Source: PALSA-612 sp963791225
GTDB lineage: Bacteria; Actinomycetota; Thermoleophilia; Gaiellales; Gaiellaceae
DNA: 64,000 nucleotides
Assembly: GCA_963791225.1 (NCBI GenBank)
Contig: CAWBRV010000006.1
Location: forward strand, 4,220-68,219
Reading direction: 5' to 3'
A program made the translations under genes and the position numbers. Below, piece after piece: positions 7,727 to 15,217 of this stretch. The first letter of the stretch is position 1, and each line of letters begins with the position of its first letter. The notes under the pieces are model-generated. The model did not search any database. It was not told the origin of the DNA and saw only the letters and a program-made list of their open reading frames with translations.

Positions 7727-8740
7727 GTGGATCTCGATCTCGTCTTCCTGGGGACGTCCGGGTCGATGCCGACCTCGTTCCGGGGCGCGCCCGCGCTGCT
7801 CGTCCGCCGCGGCGGCGAGCGGCTCCTGTTCGACTGCGGCGAGGGAACGCAGCGCCAGCTCCTCACATCTGCCGTCGGGCTCGTCGACCTGCGCGAGGTC
7901 TTCCTCACGCACTACCACGCCGACCACTACCTGGGCCTGCCGGGGATGCTGAAGACGTTCGCGATGCGCGGCCGTGAGGAGCCGGTCACGATCTACGGGC
8001 CGGTCGGCCTGGGCGCACTCTTCGCCGACCTGCGGCGCATCTTCGGCAAGCTCACCTACGAGTACACGCTCGTGGAGCTTCGACCGGGCGACCGCCTCCC
8101 GCGTGACGGGTACGTGCTCGACGTCTTCCCGGTTCTACACGGACGGAACGCGGTCGGCTACACCTTGCTCGAGGACGAACGGCCGGGGCGGTTCGACGTG
8201 TCGACCGCCGACGCGCTCGGTGTGCCGCCCGGCCCCGAACGCGGGGCGCTGCAGCGCGGCGAGGCGGTGACACTCACCGACGGGCGCGTCGTCCGTCCAG
8301 ACGAGGTGCTGGGGCCCGCGCGCCAGGGTCGCAAGGTGGCGATCACGGGCGACACCGCGCCGTCCTCGGACGTGGTCGAGGCTGCCACGAACGCCGACGT
8401 CCTCGTCCACGAGGCCACGTTCCTCGAGGACGAGCAAGAGCGCGCGCGCGAGACGCTTCACTCGACGGCGCTCGACGCGGCCGCCGCGGCGCGCGAGGCA
8501 GATGTCGGCCTGCTCGCGCTCGTCCATCTCTCCAGCCGCTACCTCGGCCGCGACGCGGCACGCGAGGCACGCACGGTCTTCCCGGAGACAGTGGTGCCGA
8601 AGGACTTCGATACGATCGAGGTCGGGTTCGACGAGCGAGGCGGGCCGCGGCTCGTCAAGGGTGGCGCCGTACACCGCCGGGTGCAGCCTCCCGCCGCGGA
8701 GGAGGCGGTCCCCGTCGGGGAGGAAGGTGGTGCAGCATGA
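7727..8740 (+). CDS. rnz: Ribonuclease Z
   Basis: This is the metallo-beta-lactamase-fold endonuclease that trims tRNA 3' ends. The zinc motif is THYHADHYLGLPG (near residue 61), the N-terminus is the typical LVFLGTSGSMPT, GDTAPS supplies the metal-bridging Asp and LVHEATF the later active-site His. Length (337 residues) is normal for the long bacterial form. The GTG start is six bases after a CATACT -10-like hexamer, so the message may be leaderless. The stop overlaps a 23-codon ORF that leads into the DUF2007 gene. Confidence 0.93.
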   Translation: MDLDLVFLGTSGSMPTSFRGAPALLVRRGGERLLFDCGEGTQRQLLTSAVGLVDLREVFLTHYHADHYLGLPGMLKTFAMRGREEPVTIYGPVGLGALFADLRRIFGKLTYEYTLVELRPGDRLPRDGYVLDVFPVLHGRNAVGYTLLEDERPGRFDVSTADALGVPPGPERGALQRGEAVTLTDGRVVRPDEVLGPARQGRKVAITGDTAPSSDVVEAATNADVLVHEATFLEDEQERARETLHSTALDAAAAAREADVGLLALVHLSSRYLGRDAAREARTVFPETVVPKDFDTIEVGFDERGGPRLVKGGAVHRRVQPPAAEEAVPVGEEGGAA

Positions 8741-8808
8741 GCGTAGGCTCGACGGAGCTCAACGAGGAGCGGACGCGCCGGCTTGGCCGGCGCCGGGAGC
8801 GGGCATGA
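8737..8808 (+). other. 23-codon ORF bridging rnz and the DUF2007 gene
   Basis: ATG at 8737 overlaps the rnz stop (ATGA), and this ORF's stop overlaps the next ATG (8805, again ATGA). It encodes 23 very charged residues (MSVGSTELNEERTRRLGRRR plus three). It may be a translational-coupling relay rather than a functional peptide; no homology is recognised. Confidence 0.3.
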
Positions 8809-9035
8809 GCGGAATGGTGCAGGTCGCCTTGGCGGAGGACGTCACCGAGGCAGAGGAACTCCAGGAGATCCTGCGGCTCGCAGGCATCGAGTCGCGTCTC
8901 GAGACGGCCGTCGAGCACCATCCGACCTCGACCGAGGATGCTCCGCAGAAGGTGCTCGTCCCCGAGGCGTCGCTCGAGCAGGCGCTCCACGCCATCGAGT
9001 CGATGACCGAAACGGACGAGGTGTCCGCGGACTAG
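8805..9035 (+). CDS. DUF2007-type small protein
   Basis: This 76-residue protein (MSGMVQVALAEDVTEAEELQ at the start) looks like the DUF2007 'putative signal transducing' fold: beta-alpha-beta with EILRLAGIESRLET and KVLVPEASLEQALHAIES. Such proteins are usually stand-alone and their molecular role is not established. ATG 8805 was chosen because it overlaps the upstream stop and the fold begins right after it. It is probably transcribed with rnz. Confidence 0.7.
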   Translation: MSGMVQVALAEDVTEAEELQEILRLAGIESRLETAVEHHPTSTEDAPQKVLVPEASLEQALHAIESMTETDEVSAD

Positions 9036-9060
9036 TCATCGCGCCGGTGCTCTCCGGCCG

Positions 9061-9171
9061 CGCGGCGAATCGGCACAGAATCGTCACACACACGTGCGGG
9101 AACAGCCGATAGCGTCGAGCACGAGGGTGGAGGGTGGTACCCCACCCTCGATTGGGTGGGGGTGCGCGGAC
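9061..9171 (-). repeat. Dispersed intergenic repeat, copy A
   Basis: On the minus strand this segment matches 37060-37168 over about 110 bp, including 26 identical bases that contain CCACCCTCCACCCTCGTGCT. It has a hairpin (CCCCACCC/GGGTGGGG) followed by a GTGTGTG tract and a CGCGCGGCC end. It lies between the DUF2007 and methyltransferase genes. Confidence 0.8.
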
Positions 9172-9209
9172 ACCCCACACGCGGACAGGGCCGGTCCGGG
9201 CGGCGGCGC

Positions 9210-9947
9210 GTGAGCGTCGACTTCGGGCGCCTGGCACCGCTCTACGACCGCATCCGGCCTGTCGACGACAACTGGCGGCACGTGTACGACCTCGTCGTCC
9301 GCGAGGCCGACCTTCGCGGCCGTCGCGTCCTCGATCTCGGCTGCGGGACGGGCCGGCTCTCGACGGCGCTCGCCGAGCAGGATGTCGCCCGCGTCTGGGG
9401 CGTGGACGCGTCGCCGGAGATGCTGGCCGTCGCCAGGCAGAACGTCCCGAGCAGCGTCGGTCTGAAGGAGGGGAGGGCCGAGCAGCTCCCGTTCCGCGAC
9501 GGCTGGTTCGACCGGGTCGTCATGTGGCTCGTCTGCCACCTCGTCGACCGCCCCGCCGCCTTCCGCGAGGTCGCGCGCGTGCTCGCCCCGGCCGGGCGCC
9601 TGGCGATCGTCACCTTCGACACTCGCCATTTCGAGCACTACTGGCTGAACCGCTTCTTCCCGGGGATCCAGGAGATCGACCTGGCGCGCTTTCCGAGCGA
9701 GGAGCGGCTCCGCGGCGAACTCGAGGGCGCGGGCTTCGGCTCCGTGCGCTTCGAGCGACTCTCCCAGCACGCGTCGCTGCCGCGCGAGGCGGCGCTCGAG
9801 CGGATCCACGGGCGCCACATCTCCACGTTCGACCTGCTCGGCGAGGACGAGCTCCGCGACGGCACCGCACGGGCCGAGCAGGAGCTGCCGGATCCCGTCG
9901 AATACGACCAGGAGTGGCTGATCTGCATTGCGAATACCGCGGCCTGA
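9210..9947 (+). CDS. Class I SAM-dependent methyltransferase
   Basis: From GTG 9210 (VSVDFGRLAPLYDR) the protein is 245 residues of the UbiE/Methyltransf_11 type: motif I VLDLGCGTGRLSTAL, acidic strand-2 end GVDASPEML, and FDRVVMWLVCHLVDRP as motif IV. The frame is open further upstream, but that part is the repeat element and is not protein-like. The C-terminal domain is longer than the minimal fold, which may give substrate specificity; the substrate is unknown. The stop overlaps the ATG of the following secreted-protein gene (TGATG), implying co-translation. Confidence 0.87.
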   Translation: MSVDFGRLAPLYDRIRPVDDNWRHVYDLVVREADLRGRRVLDLGCGTGRLSTALAEQDVARVWGVDASPEMLAVARQNVPSSVGLKEGRAEQLPFRDGWFDRVVMWLVCHLVDRPAAFREVARVLAPAGRLAIVTFDTRHFEHYWLNRFFPGIQEIDLARFPSEERLRGELEGAGFGSVRFERLSQHASLPREAALERIHGRHISTFDLLGEDELRDGTARAEQELPDPVEYDQEWLICIANTAA

Positions 9948-11230
9948 TGCGCCGTCTGCTCCTGCTGGCCCCGCTCGCGCTCCTCGTCCTCGCGGGTAGC
10001 GCGCCCGCCGCGACACGCACGTACAGCAGCCACCAGCTGCACGCGGCCGTCCCCGACGTCGGGTCGCTCATGCGGGCGATCGACGTGCCCGACGCCGGGC
10101 CCGTCTCCTTCGTGGCCGTGGGCGTGCGGATCGCGGATCCGCGTGACTCGGATCTGACGCTCAGCCTCATCAGCCCCAGCGGAACCTCGGTGCTGCTCAC
10201 GCGGCGGCACGCCGTCGGCGCCAACTTCGGATCGGGGCCGAAGGGCTGCAGCGGGGCGCTCACGTGGTTCCAGTCGACAGGGCTTCCCGACCAGATCTCG
10301 ACCGGTAAGCCGCCGTTCGACGACTACTACTCGCCCGAACAGTCGTTTGCCGCGCTGAACGGCCAGGAGGCGAAAGGCCGGTGGCAGCTCCGCATCGACG
10401 ACCGCGCGGCCGGCGCGACGGGGACCCTGCTCTGCTGGCAGCTTGAGCTGAGCCGGAAACGTCGTCGAGCACGTGCGCGCTTCCAGGGGCGGCGTATCGG
10501 CCGACCTTTCGTTCATCGAACGGCACTCCTACAACGGCAGCCTCGCGATCACGATCCGCCGTCATGGCGTACTGACGCTCGCGGCGCCTATCTCGCGCTT
10601 CCGATGCCACGAATGCCCACCTCCGCCGTACGACACGATCGTTCGCCGATCCGCTTCATGTCGTCGACCTCGACGGTGACGGTGAGCCGGAGGTGCTGAT
10701 CGACCTCTACACCGGCGGTGCCCATTGCTGCTTCTTCACCGTGATCCTCCGGTTCACCGGCCACGACTACCGCGCGACGACCGCCTTCTGGGGGGACCCG
10801 GGCTACCGCATGCAGGATCTCGACGGGGACGGGCGTCCCGAGCTCGTCACCGCCGACGACCGCTTCGCCTACCAGTTCACGGCGTACGTCTACTCGGTGC
10901 TACCTGTACGGGTCGAGCACTACGACCACGGCCGCATCGAGGACGTCACCTCGCGGCTACCCCTGGCTCGTCCGCCGCGAGGCGCGCCGGCTCTGGGCGG
11001 ACTACGAGCAGAGCCGCACACGATCGGGACGTCGACGTACGCGGCGTGCTGGCCGCGTGGCTGGCCGACGAGTACCGGCTCGGGCTCGCCGGGACGGCTG
11101 GGCGAAGATCCGCGCTGCGTACGCCCGCGGCGAGCTCAGCGTCCCACGGGTCGATCCGATCTGGCCCGCTGGGCAGAAGTACCTGAACGTGCTGAGGGCC
11201 TTCCTCGCACGGAGCGGCTACTCGGGTTGA
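9947..11230 (+). pseudogene. Secreted P-domain protein with DLDGDG repeats, multiply frameshifted
   Basis: The N-terminus has a signal peptide (MRRLLLLAPLALLVLAGSAP) and a proprotein-convertase P-domain (LTLSLISPSGTSVLL, PFDDYYSPEQSFAALNG, KGRWQLRIDD). After about 10460 the sequence keeps reading well only when the frame is switched repeatedly (near 10460, 10660, 10960, 11025, 11100). That yields two FG-GAP/VCBS-like DLDGDG segments (VVDLDGDGEPEVLI, QDLDGDGRPELV) and a helical tail ending LARSGYSG at 11230. Composition is protein-like throughout, so the indels are recent or are sequencing errors. Cell-surface or secreted; ligand unknown. Confidence 0.6.
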
Positions 11231-11239
11231 GCGAGACGA

Positions 11240-11617
11240 ACAGTCGCCGACCTGCTCGCCGAGGCCCGGGCCGGCCTCGACCGCGTCACGCCCGCCCAGG
11301 CGTACGTGGCGATGAGCGGCGGCGCCGTGCTCATCGACGTCCGCTCGCAGGACGAGCGCGAACGGCAAGGGCTCGTGCCCGGCGCCCTCCACTACCCGCT
11401 GTCCGTCGTCCTCTGGCGGCTCGACCCGGCCGAGCAGACCGGCAACCCGGAGCTGCCGCTCGACACGCACGTGATGCTCCTCTGCCGCCAGGGCTACAGC
11501 TCGAGCCTCGCCGCCGCCCAGCTCCGGGAGATCGGCTTCCAGCGCGCTACCGACGTGATCGGCGGCGCCGAGGCCTGGATCGAGGCCGGTCTACCGATCG
11601 ACCGCGCCGACGTTTGA
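11240..11617 (+). CDS. Rhodanese-domain protein
   Basis: This is a single rhodanese domain (VLIDVRSQDERER, GALHYPL, DTHVMLLCRQGYSSSLAA, GGAEAWIEAGLP). The active-site Cys is in CRQGYS, a loop typical of sulfurtransferases. Coding character begins upstream of the first in-frame ATG (11306): TVADLLAEARAGLDRVTPAQ reads naturally from about 11245. The likely true start is TTG 11226 (SETN), which overlaps the previous stop and would need a one-base correction near 11242. Sulfur transfer or a stress role is inferred only from the fold. Confidence 0.75.
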   Translation, partial: TVADLLAEARAGLDRVTPAQAYVAMSGGAVLIDVRSQDERERQGLVPGALHYPLSVVLWRLDPAEQTGNPELPLDTHVMLLCRQGYSSSLAAAQLREIGFQRATDVIGGAEAWIEAGLPIDRADV

Positions 11618-11707
11618 CCGTCCCGCGGGCCGGGGGATGAACATCCTCTAGGCACAGCCGCTCCGTGCCTTCGGCGGCAGGGGCGGCGCGAACATGGGAG
11701 GTAGGCA

Positions 11708-12697
11708 ATGAAGAGACGGATGCTGGCGTTGGCGGCGCTCCTCCTGACGGTCGGCCTGACGGTCGCCGTCGCGTCCTCGTCGAGCGCGTCCACGGCCAAG
11801 AGCGTCAAGAACTTCAAGCACGTCTTCATCATCATGATGGAGAACACGGGCATCGAGGCGCTCCAGGGCAACCCGAACGCGCCCTGGATCAACCAGGCGA
11901 TCCAGACCTACGGCGTTGCCGGCAACTACTTCGGAGTCACGCACCCGAGCCAGCCCAACTACATCGCCGCGACGGCCGGCACGACGGCGGGCGTTCCGAA
12001 CGACAACGACGTCACGGTGAACCTGCCGAACATCGTCGACCAGCTCGAGGCGAAGAGCCACACCTGGAAGGGCTACATGCAGAGCCTGTCGCTGTGCACG
12101 ACGAAGCTCGATCATGCGTGCGGGAACCAGCTCTACGAGCGCAAGCACAACCCGTTCGTGTCCTTCCAGGACGTCCAGTCGAGCCCGGCCCGCATGGCCA
12201 ACATCGTCGACCTGAGCCAGCTCGACACTGACCTGGCGAACAACACGGTTCCGGACTACTCCTGGATCAGCCCCGACCAGTGCAACGACATGCACGGCCG
12301 GGCAGCCACGGCGAGCGACCCGTGCGACTTCTCCAACGTCCAGCTGCTGATCCAGGCCGGGGACCAGTTCCTGTCCACGTACGTCGCCAAGATCATGGCC
12401 TCGAAGGCGTGGAGCGGCGACTCGTCGATCGTCATCACCTGGGACGAGAGCGACTTCACCGGCTCGCTGACCGACTTCGGCTTCGGTGACACTCGAGGCT
12501 GCTGCGATGCAAACCCCGGCGGTGGCCACGTGCTGACGATCGTCATCAACCGCAACTCGAACGGTCCCTCCGGGTCGTTCCAGCTCTACAACCACTACTC
12601 GCTGCTCTCGACGATCGAGAACGCGTGGAACCTCGGCTGCCTCGCGAACACCTGCGACACCGCGAACGTCAAGCCGATGACCGACCTGACCGGCTGA
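11708..12697 (+). CDS. Secreted phosphoesterase (phospholipase C / acid phosphatase family)
   Basis: The 329-residue protein has a signal peptide (to about residue 27) and an alkaline-phosphatase-fold domain of the phosphoesterase family PF04185: FKHVFIIMMENTG with the metal/nucleophile region, THPSQPNYIAATAG, YSWISPDQCNDMHG, VITWDESDF and GGHVLTIVIN. The family includes acid phosphatases and phospholipase C, so the likely role is release of phosphate from extracellular esters. A good ribosome-binding site (GGGAGGTAG) precedes the ATG. A 15-bp GC hairpin follows the stop. Confidence 0.88.
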   Translation: MKRRMLALAALLLTVGLTVAVASSSSASTAKSVKNFKHVFIIMMENTGIEALQGNPNAPWINQAIQTYGVAGNYFGVTHPSQPNYIAATAGTTAGVPNDNDVTVNLPNIVDQLEAKSHTWKGYMQSLSLCTTKLDHACGNQLYERKHNPFVSFQDVQSSPARMANIVDLSQLDTDLANNTVPDYSWISPDQCNDMHGRAATASDPCDFSNVQLLIQAGDQFLSTYVAKIMASKAWSGDSSIVITWDESDFTGSLTDFGFGDTRGCCDANPGGGHVLTIVINRNSNGPSGSFQLYNHYSLLSTIENAWNLGCLANTCDTANVKPMTDLTG

Positions 12698-12711
12698 CGC
12701 CAGTCGACCTC

Positions 12712-12745
12712 CGGAGCGGGGCGGGAGCGATCCCGTCCCGCTCCG
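12712..12745 (+). terminator. 15-bp hairpin terminator after the phosphoesterase
   Basis: A near-perfect inverted repeat (12712-12726 with 12731-12745, one G-U pair) closes on a GCGA tetraloop, 14 bp after the stop. No T-run follows; the -10-like TACACT of the next unit begins at 12748. Confidence 0.65.
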
Positions 12746-12760
12746 CGTACACTCAGCCGC

Positions 12761-12823
12761 ATGACGACGGTGACGTTCCGTGGCCGTCAGGCGCGCACGC
12801 GGTGCGCAGCCGTCACGGCGTAA
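12761..12823 (+). other. 20-codon ORF overlapping the Erm-like start (leader peptide or frameshifted N-terminus)
   Basis: TACACT (12748-12753) lies seven bases before ATG 12761, matching the leaderless pattern used elsewhere in the window. The ORF encodes 20 residues (MTTVTFRGRQARTR and six more) and overlaps the GTG start (12780) of the methyltransferase in another frame. It may be a regulatory leader, as is common for erm genes. Alternatively, removing one C near 12778 would fuse it to the methyltransferase as its true N-terminus. Confidence 0.4.
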
Positions 12824-13631
12824 GCACGCACAGCACTTCCTCCGCTCGACGCGCCTCGCGGCCGAGATCGTCCGCAACGCCGGCGTCGGGCCGGACGACC
12901 TGGTCCTGGACATCGGTGCCGGCACCGGCGCTCTGACCGCCGAGCTTGCCCAGTACTGCCGGTGTGTGCGGGCGATCGAGATCGACGCCGCCCTCACCGC
13001 CCGCCTGCACGCGCGCTTCGGCGGCGCGCCGCAGGTGGAGATCGTCCACGCGGACGCGCTCACCCTGCCGCTGCCCGGCGAGCCGTTCCGCGTCGTCGCC
13101 AACATCCCGTTCGACGCGACCGCGGCGATCTGTCGGAGGCTCCTGGACGACCCGGGCGTGCCGCTCGAACGGGCTGACCTGATCGTCGAGCTCGGCGTGG
13201 CGCAGAAGCGCGCCCGTCTCTGCCCCAGCACGGCCCTGGGCGTCTACTGGGGCGCGTGGTACGAGTTCACGGTCGTCCGTCGACTCCACCCGTCGGCGTT
13301 CGCGCCGCCGCCGAGCGTGGACGCGGCGGTGCTCCGGATCGTGCGGCGGATCGAGCCGCTCGTGGACCGGACCGATGCGCCCGACTACAGGGCGCTCGTC
13401 GCCGGCAGCTTCCAGCGGCGCAGCGCCGTGCGCCGAGCGCTCCACGGCGTCGTCTCGTCGCGGCAGCTGAAGCGGCTCGCGAACGAGCACGGCTTCTCGC
13501 CCGAAGCATTCCCGTGGGAGCTCGACCAGCATCAGTGGGCAGCCGTCTTCGGGTTCGTCCGACGCCGGGCGGTACACTCCCCGGACACGAACCCCTTTAA
13601 GCCGGTCCCGAGAGGCCGGAAAGGAGTCGGA
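12780..13631 (+). CDS. Erm/KsgA-type rRNA adenine N6-methyltransferase; no stop before pyrR
   Basis: This protein belongs to the RrmA/Erm-KsgA family: KHAQHFLRSTRLAAEIV (the 'QHFL' signature), motif I VLDIGAGTGALTAEL, AIEIDAALTARL, HADALTLPLP and motif IV VVANIPFDATAAI. Motif IV with IPF is more Erm-like (23S A2058) than KsgA-like (NLPY), so it could give macrolide-lincosamide protection; this is inference. The frame has no stop codon and runs on into pyrR, giving one 480-codon ORF. I end it here at the base before the pyrR TTG. The last about 20 codons coincide with the pyr promoter and leader. Confidence 0.78.
13573..13631 (+). promoter_or_regulatory. pyr operon promoter and PyrR-binding leader hairpin
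   Basis: TACACT (13573-13578) is a likely -10; the -35 is weak. The transcript then has CCTTT (13594-13598), GCCGG-TCCCGAGAGG-CCGG and AAAGGAG (13620-13626), just before the pyrR TTG (13632). The loop fits the PyrR RNA-binding consensus (UCC-N-G-N-GAGG). CCTTT can pair with AAAGG and hide the ribosome-binding site, so UMP-bound PyrR could repress translation, as proposed for mycobacterial pyr leaders. The whole element also lies inside the open frame continuing from the Erm-like gene. Confidence 0.8.
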
Positions 13632-14222
13632 TTGAGCACGCCTGCAAGCGCGCCCGCCGGAGAGCGGGTGCTCCTCGACGCAGAGGCGCTCCAGCGCACC
13701 CTGCACCGCATCGCCCACGAGATCATCGAGGGCAACGAGCGGCTCGACGAGGTCGCGCTGATCGGCATCCACACACGCGGTGTCTTCCTCGCCCAGCGGC
13801 TGCGGCGGCTGATCGACGAGTTCGCCGGCGCGGAGGTCGCGCTCGGCACGGTCGACATCACCTTCTACCGCGACGACGTCCAGGTGCGTGGCCGCGAGGC
13901 GCCGCTGCATCCGCAGCCGCTCGTCCGCGCGACGCGGATCGACTTCCCGCTCGAGGGCCGTACCTGCGTGCTCGTCGACGACGTCCTCTACACCGGCCGG
14001 ACGATCAGGGCCGCGATCGACGCCCTGTTCGACTACGGCCGGCCCGCCCGCGTCCAGCTCGCCGTCATCTGCGACCGCGGCCACCGCGAGCTTCCGATCC
14101 GTCCCGACTACGTCGGCAAGAACCTGCCGACCGCCCGCGGCGAACGCGTGCAGGTGGAGCTCGTCGAGGTCGACGAGGTCGACCAGGTCCTGCTCGTTCC
14201 GTCTCCCGAGGAGGGGAGCTAG
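13632..14222 (+). CDS. pyrR: Bifunctional PyrR: pyr regulator / uracil phosphoribosyltransferase
   Basis: From TTG 13632 the protein is 196 residues with the phosphoribosyltransferase fold: ALIGIHTRGVFLAQRL, the PRPP-binding loop CVLVDDVLYTGRTIRAAIDAL, and the typical PyrR C-terminus (RGHRELPIRPDYVGKNLPTA). PyrR senses uridine nucleotides and binds the pyr leader RNA; the family often also makes UMP from uracil and PRPP. The TTG start is favoured because AAAGGAG sits at the right distance. pyrB starts just after the stop. Confidence 0.94.
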   Translation: MSTPASAPAGERVLLDAEALQRTLHRIAHEIIEGNERLDEVALIGIHTRGVFLAQRLRRLIDEFAGAEVALGTVDITFYRDDVQVRGREAPLHPQPLVRATRIDFPLEGRTCVLVDDVLYTGRTIRAAIDALFDYGRPARVQLAVICDRGHRELPIRPDYVGKNLPTARGERVQVELVEVDEVDQVLLVPSPEEGS

Positions 14223-14224
14223 AA

Positions 14225-15217
14225 ATGCCCGAGATCTCCGTGATGCGGGAGGAGTTGCCGCCGATGCGACCGCCGCGGCGGCACCTGCTCTCGATCGAGG
14301 ATCTGACCCGTGACGACGTCGAGCGGCTGCTCGCGACCGCGCGGACGTTCGACCAGGCCTCGCAGCGCGAACTGAAGAAGCTGCCGACGCTTCGCGGCCG
14401 CACGGTCGTGAACCTGTTCTTCGAGTCCTCGACGCGCACGTCGTCGAGCTTCGAGCTGGCCGCCAAGCGCCTGTCCGCCGACGTGATGTCGATCAAGGCC
14501 GCCGGCTCCTCGGTCGACAAGGGCGAGTCCCTGAAGGACACCGCGCTGACGCTGAACGCGTACGACCCGGACGTGATCGTGATCCGGCACGCGGCGATCG
14601 GGGCGCCGCGGCTCGTCGCCGAGGTGACCGGCGCCCACGTCGTCAACGCGGGCGACGGGAAGCACCAGCACCCCACCCAGGCGCTGCTCGACCTGTACAC
14701 GATCCAGCAGGAACTGGGCCGCATCGAGGGCCTGCACGTGGCGATCGTCGGCGACGTGCTGCACTCGCGCGTTGCGCGCTCGGACATCCAGGCGCTCGTG
14801 CTCTGCGGCGCACGCGTGACGCTCGTCGGCCCGCCGACGCTGATTCCGCGCGGAATCGAGGCGATGGGCTGCGAGGTGAGCTCCGACATCGACGCGATCG
14901 GTGCCGCCGACGTCGTCTACGTCCTGCGCATGCAGCGCGAGCGGATGCTCGAGGGCGCCAACTATGTGCCCAGCCTGCGCGAGTACACGGCCCGCTGGGG
15001 CGTGACGCCCGAGCGGCTGCGTCCGGGACAGAAGGTGATGCACCCGGGGCCGATGAACCGTGGCGTCGAGATCGACCCGCGCGTCGCCGACGCGGCGGAT
15101 GCGTTGATCGAGGCCCAGGTCCGCGCCGGACTCGTCGTCCGCATGGCCGTTCTCTACGACCTGCTGACTCACGGGCCGGTCGGAGTTCCTGTCGAGGCTG
15201 CGATGGAGGTGGCGTGA
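14225..15217 (+). CDS. pyrB: Aspartate carbamoyltransferase catalytic subunit
   Basis: PyrB joins carbamoyl phosphate and aspartate in the first committed step of pyrimidine synthesis. Signatures are FFESSTRTSSSFE (carbamoyl-phosphate loop, about residue 66), HPTQALLDLYT, and VMHPGPMNRGVEI. Length is 330 residues, slightly long at the N-terminus. No regulatory subunit (pyrI) is present, as usual for actinobacterial PyrR-regulated operons. The stop overlaps the pyrC ATG (TGATG). Confidence 0.96.
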   Translation: MPEISVMREELPPMRPPRRHLLSIEDLTRDDVERLLATARTFDQASQRELKKLPTLRGRTVVNLFFESSTRTSSSFELAAKRLSADVMSIKAAGSSVDKGESLKDTALTLNAYDPDVIVIRHAAIGAPRLVAEVTGAHVVNAGDGKHQHPTQALLDLYTIQQELGRIEGLHVAIVGDVLHSRVARSDIQALVLCGARVTLVGPPTLIPRGIEAMGCEVSSDIDAIGAADVVYVLRMQRERMLEGANYVPSLREYTARWGVTPERLRPGQKVMHPGPMNRGVEIDPRVADAADALIEAQVRAGLVVRMAVLYDLLTHGPVGVPVEAAMEVA

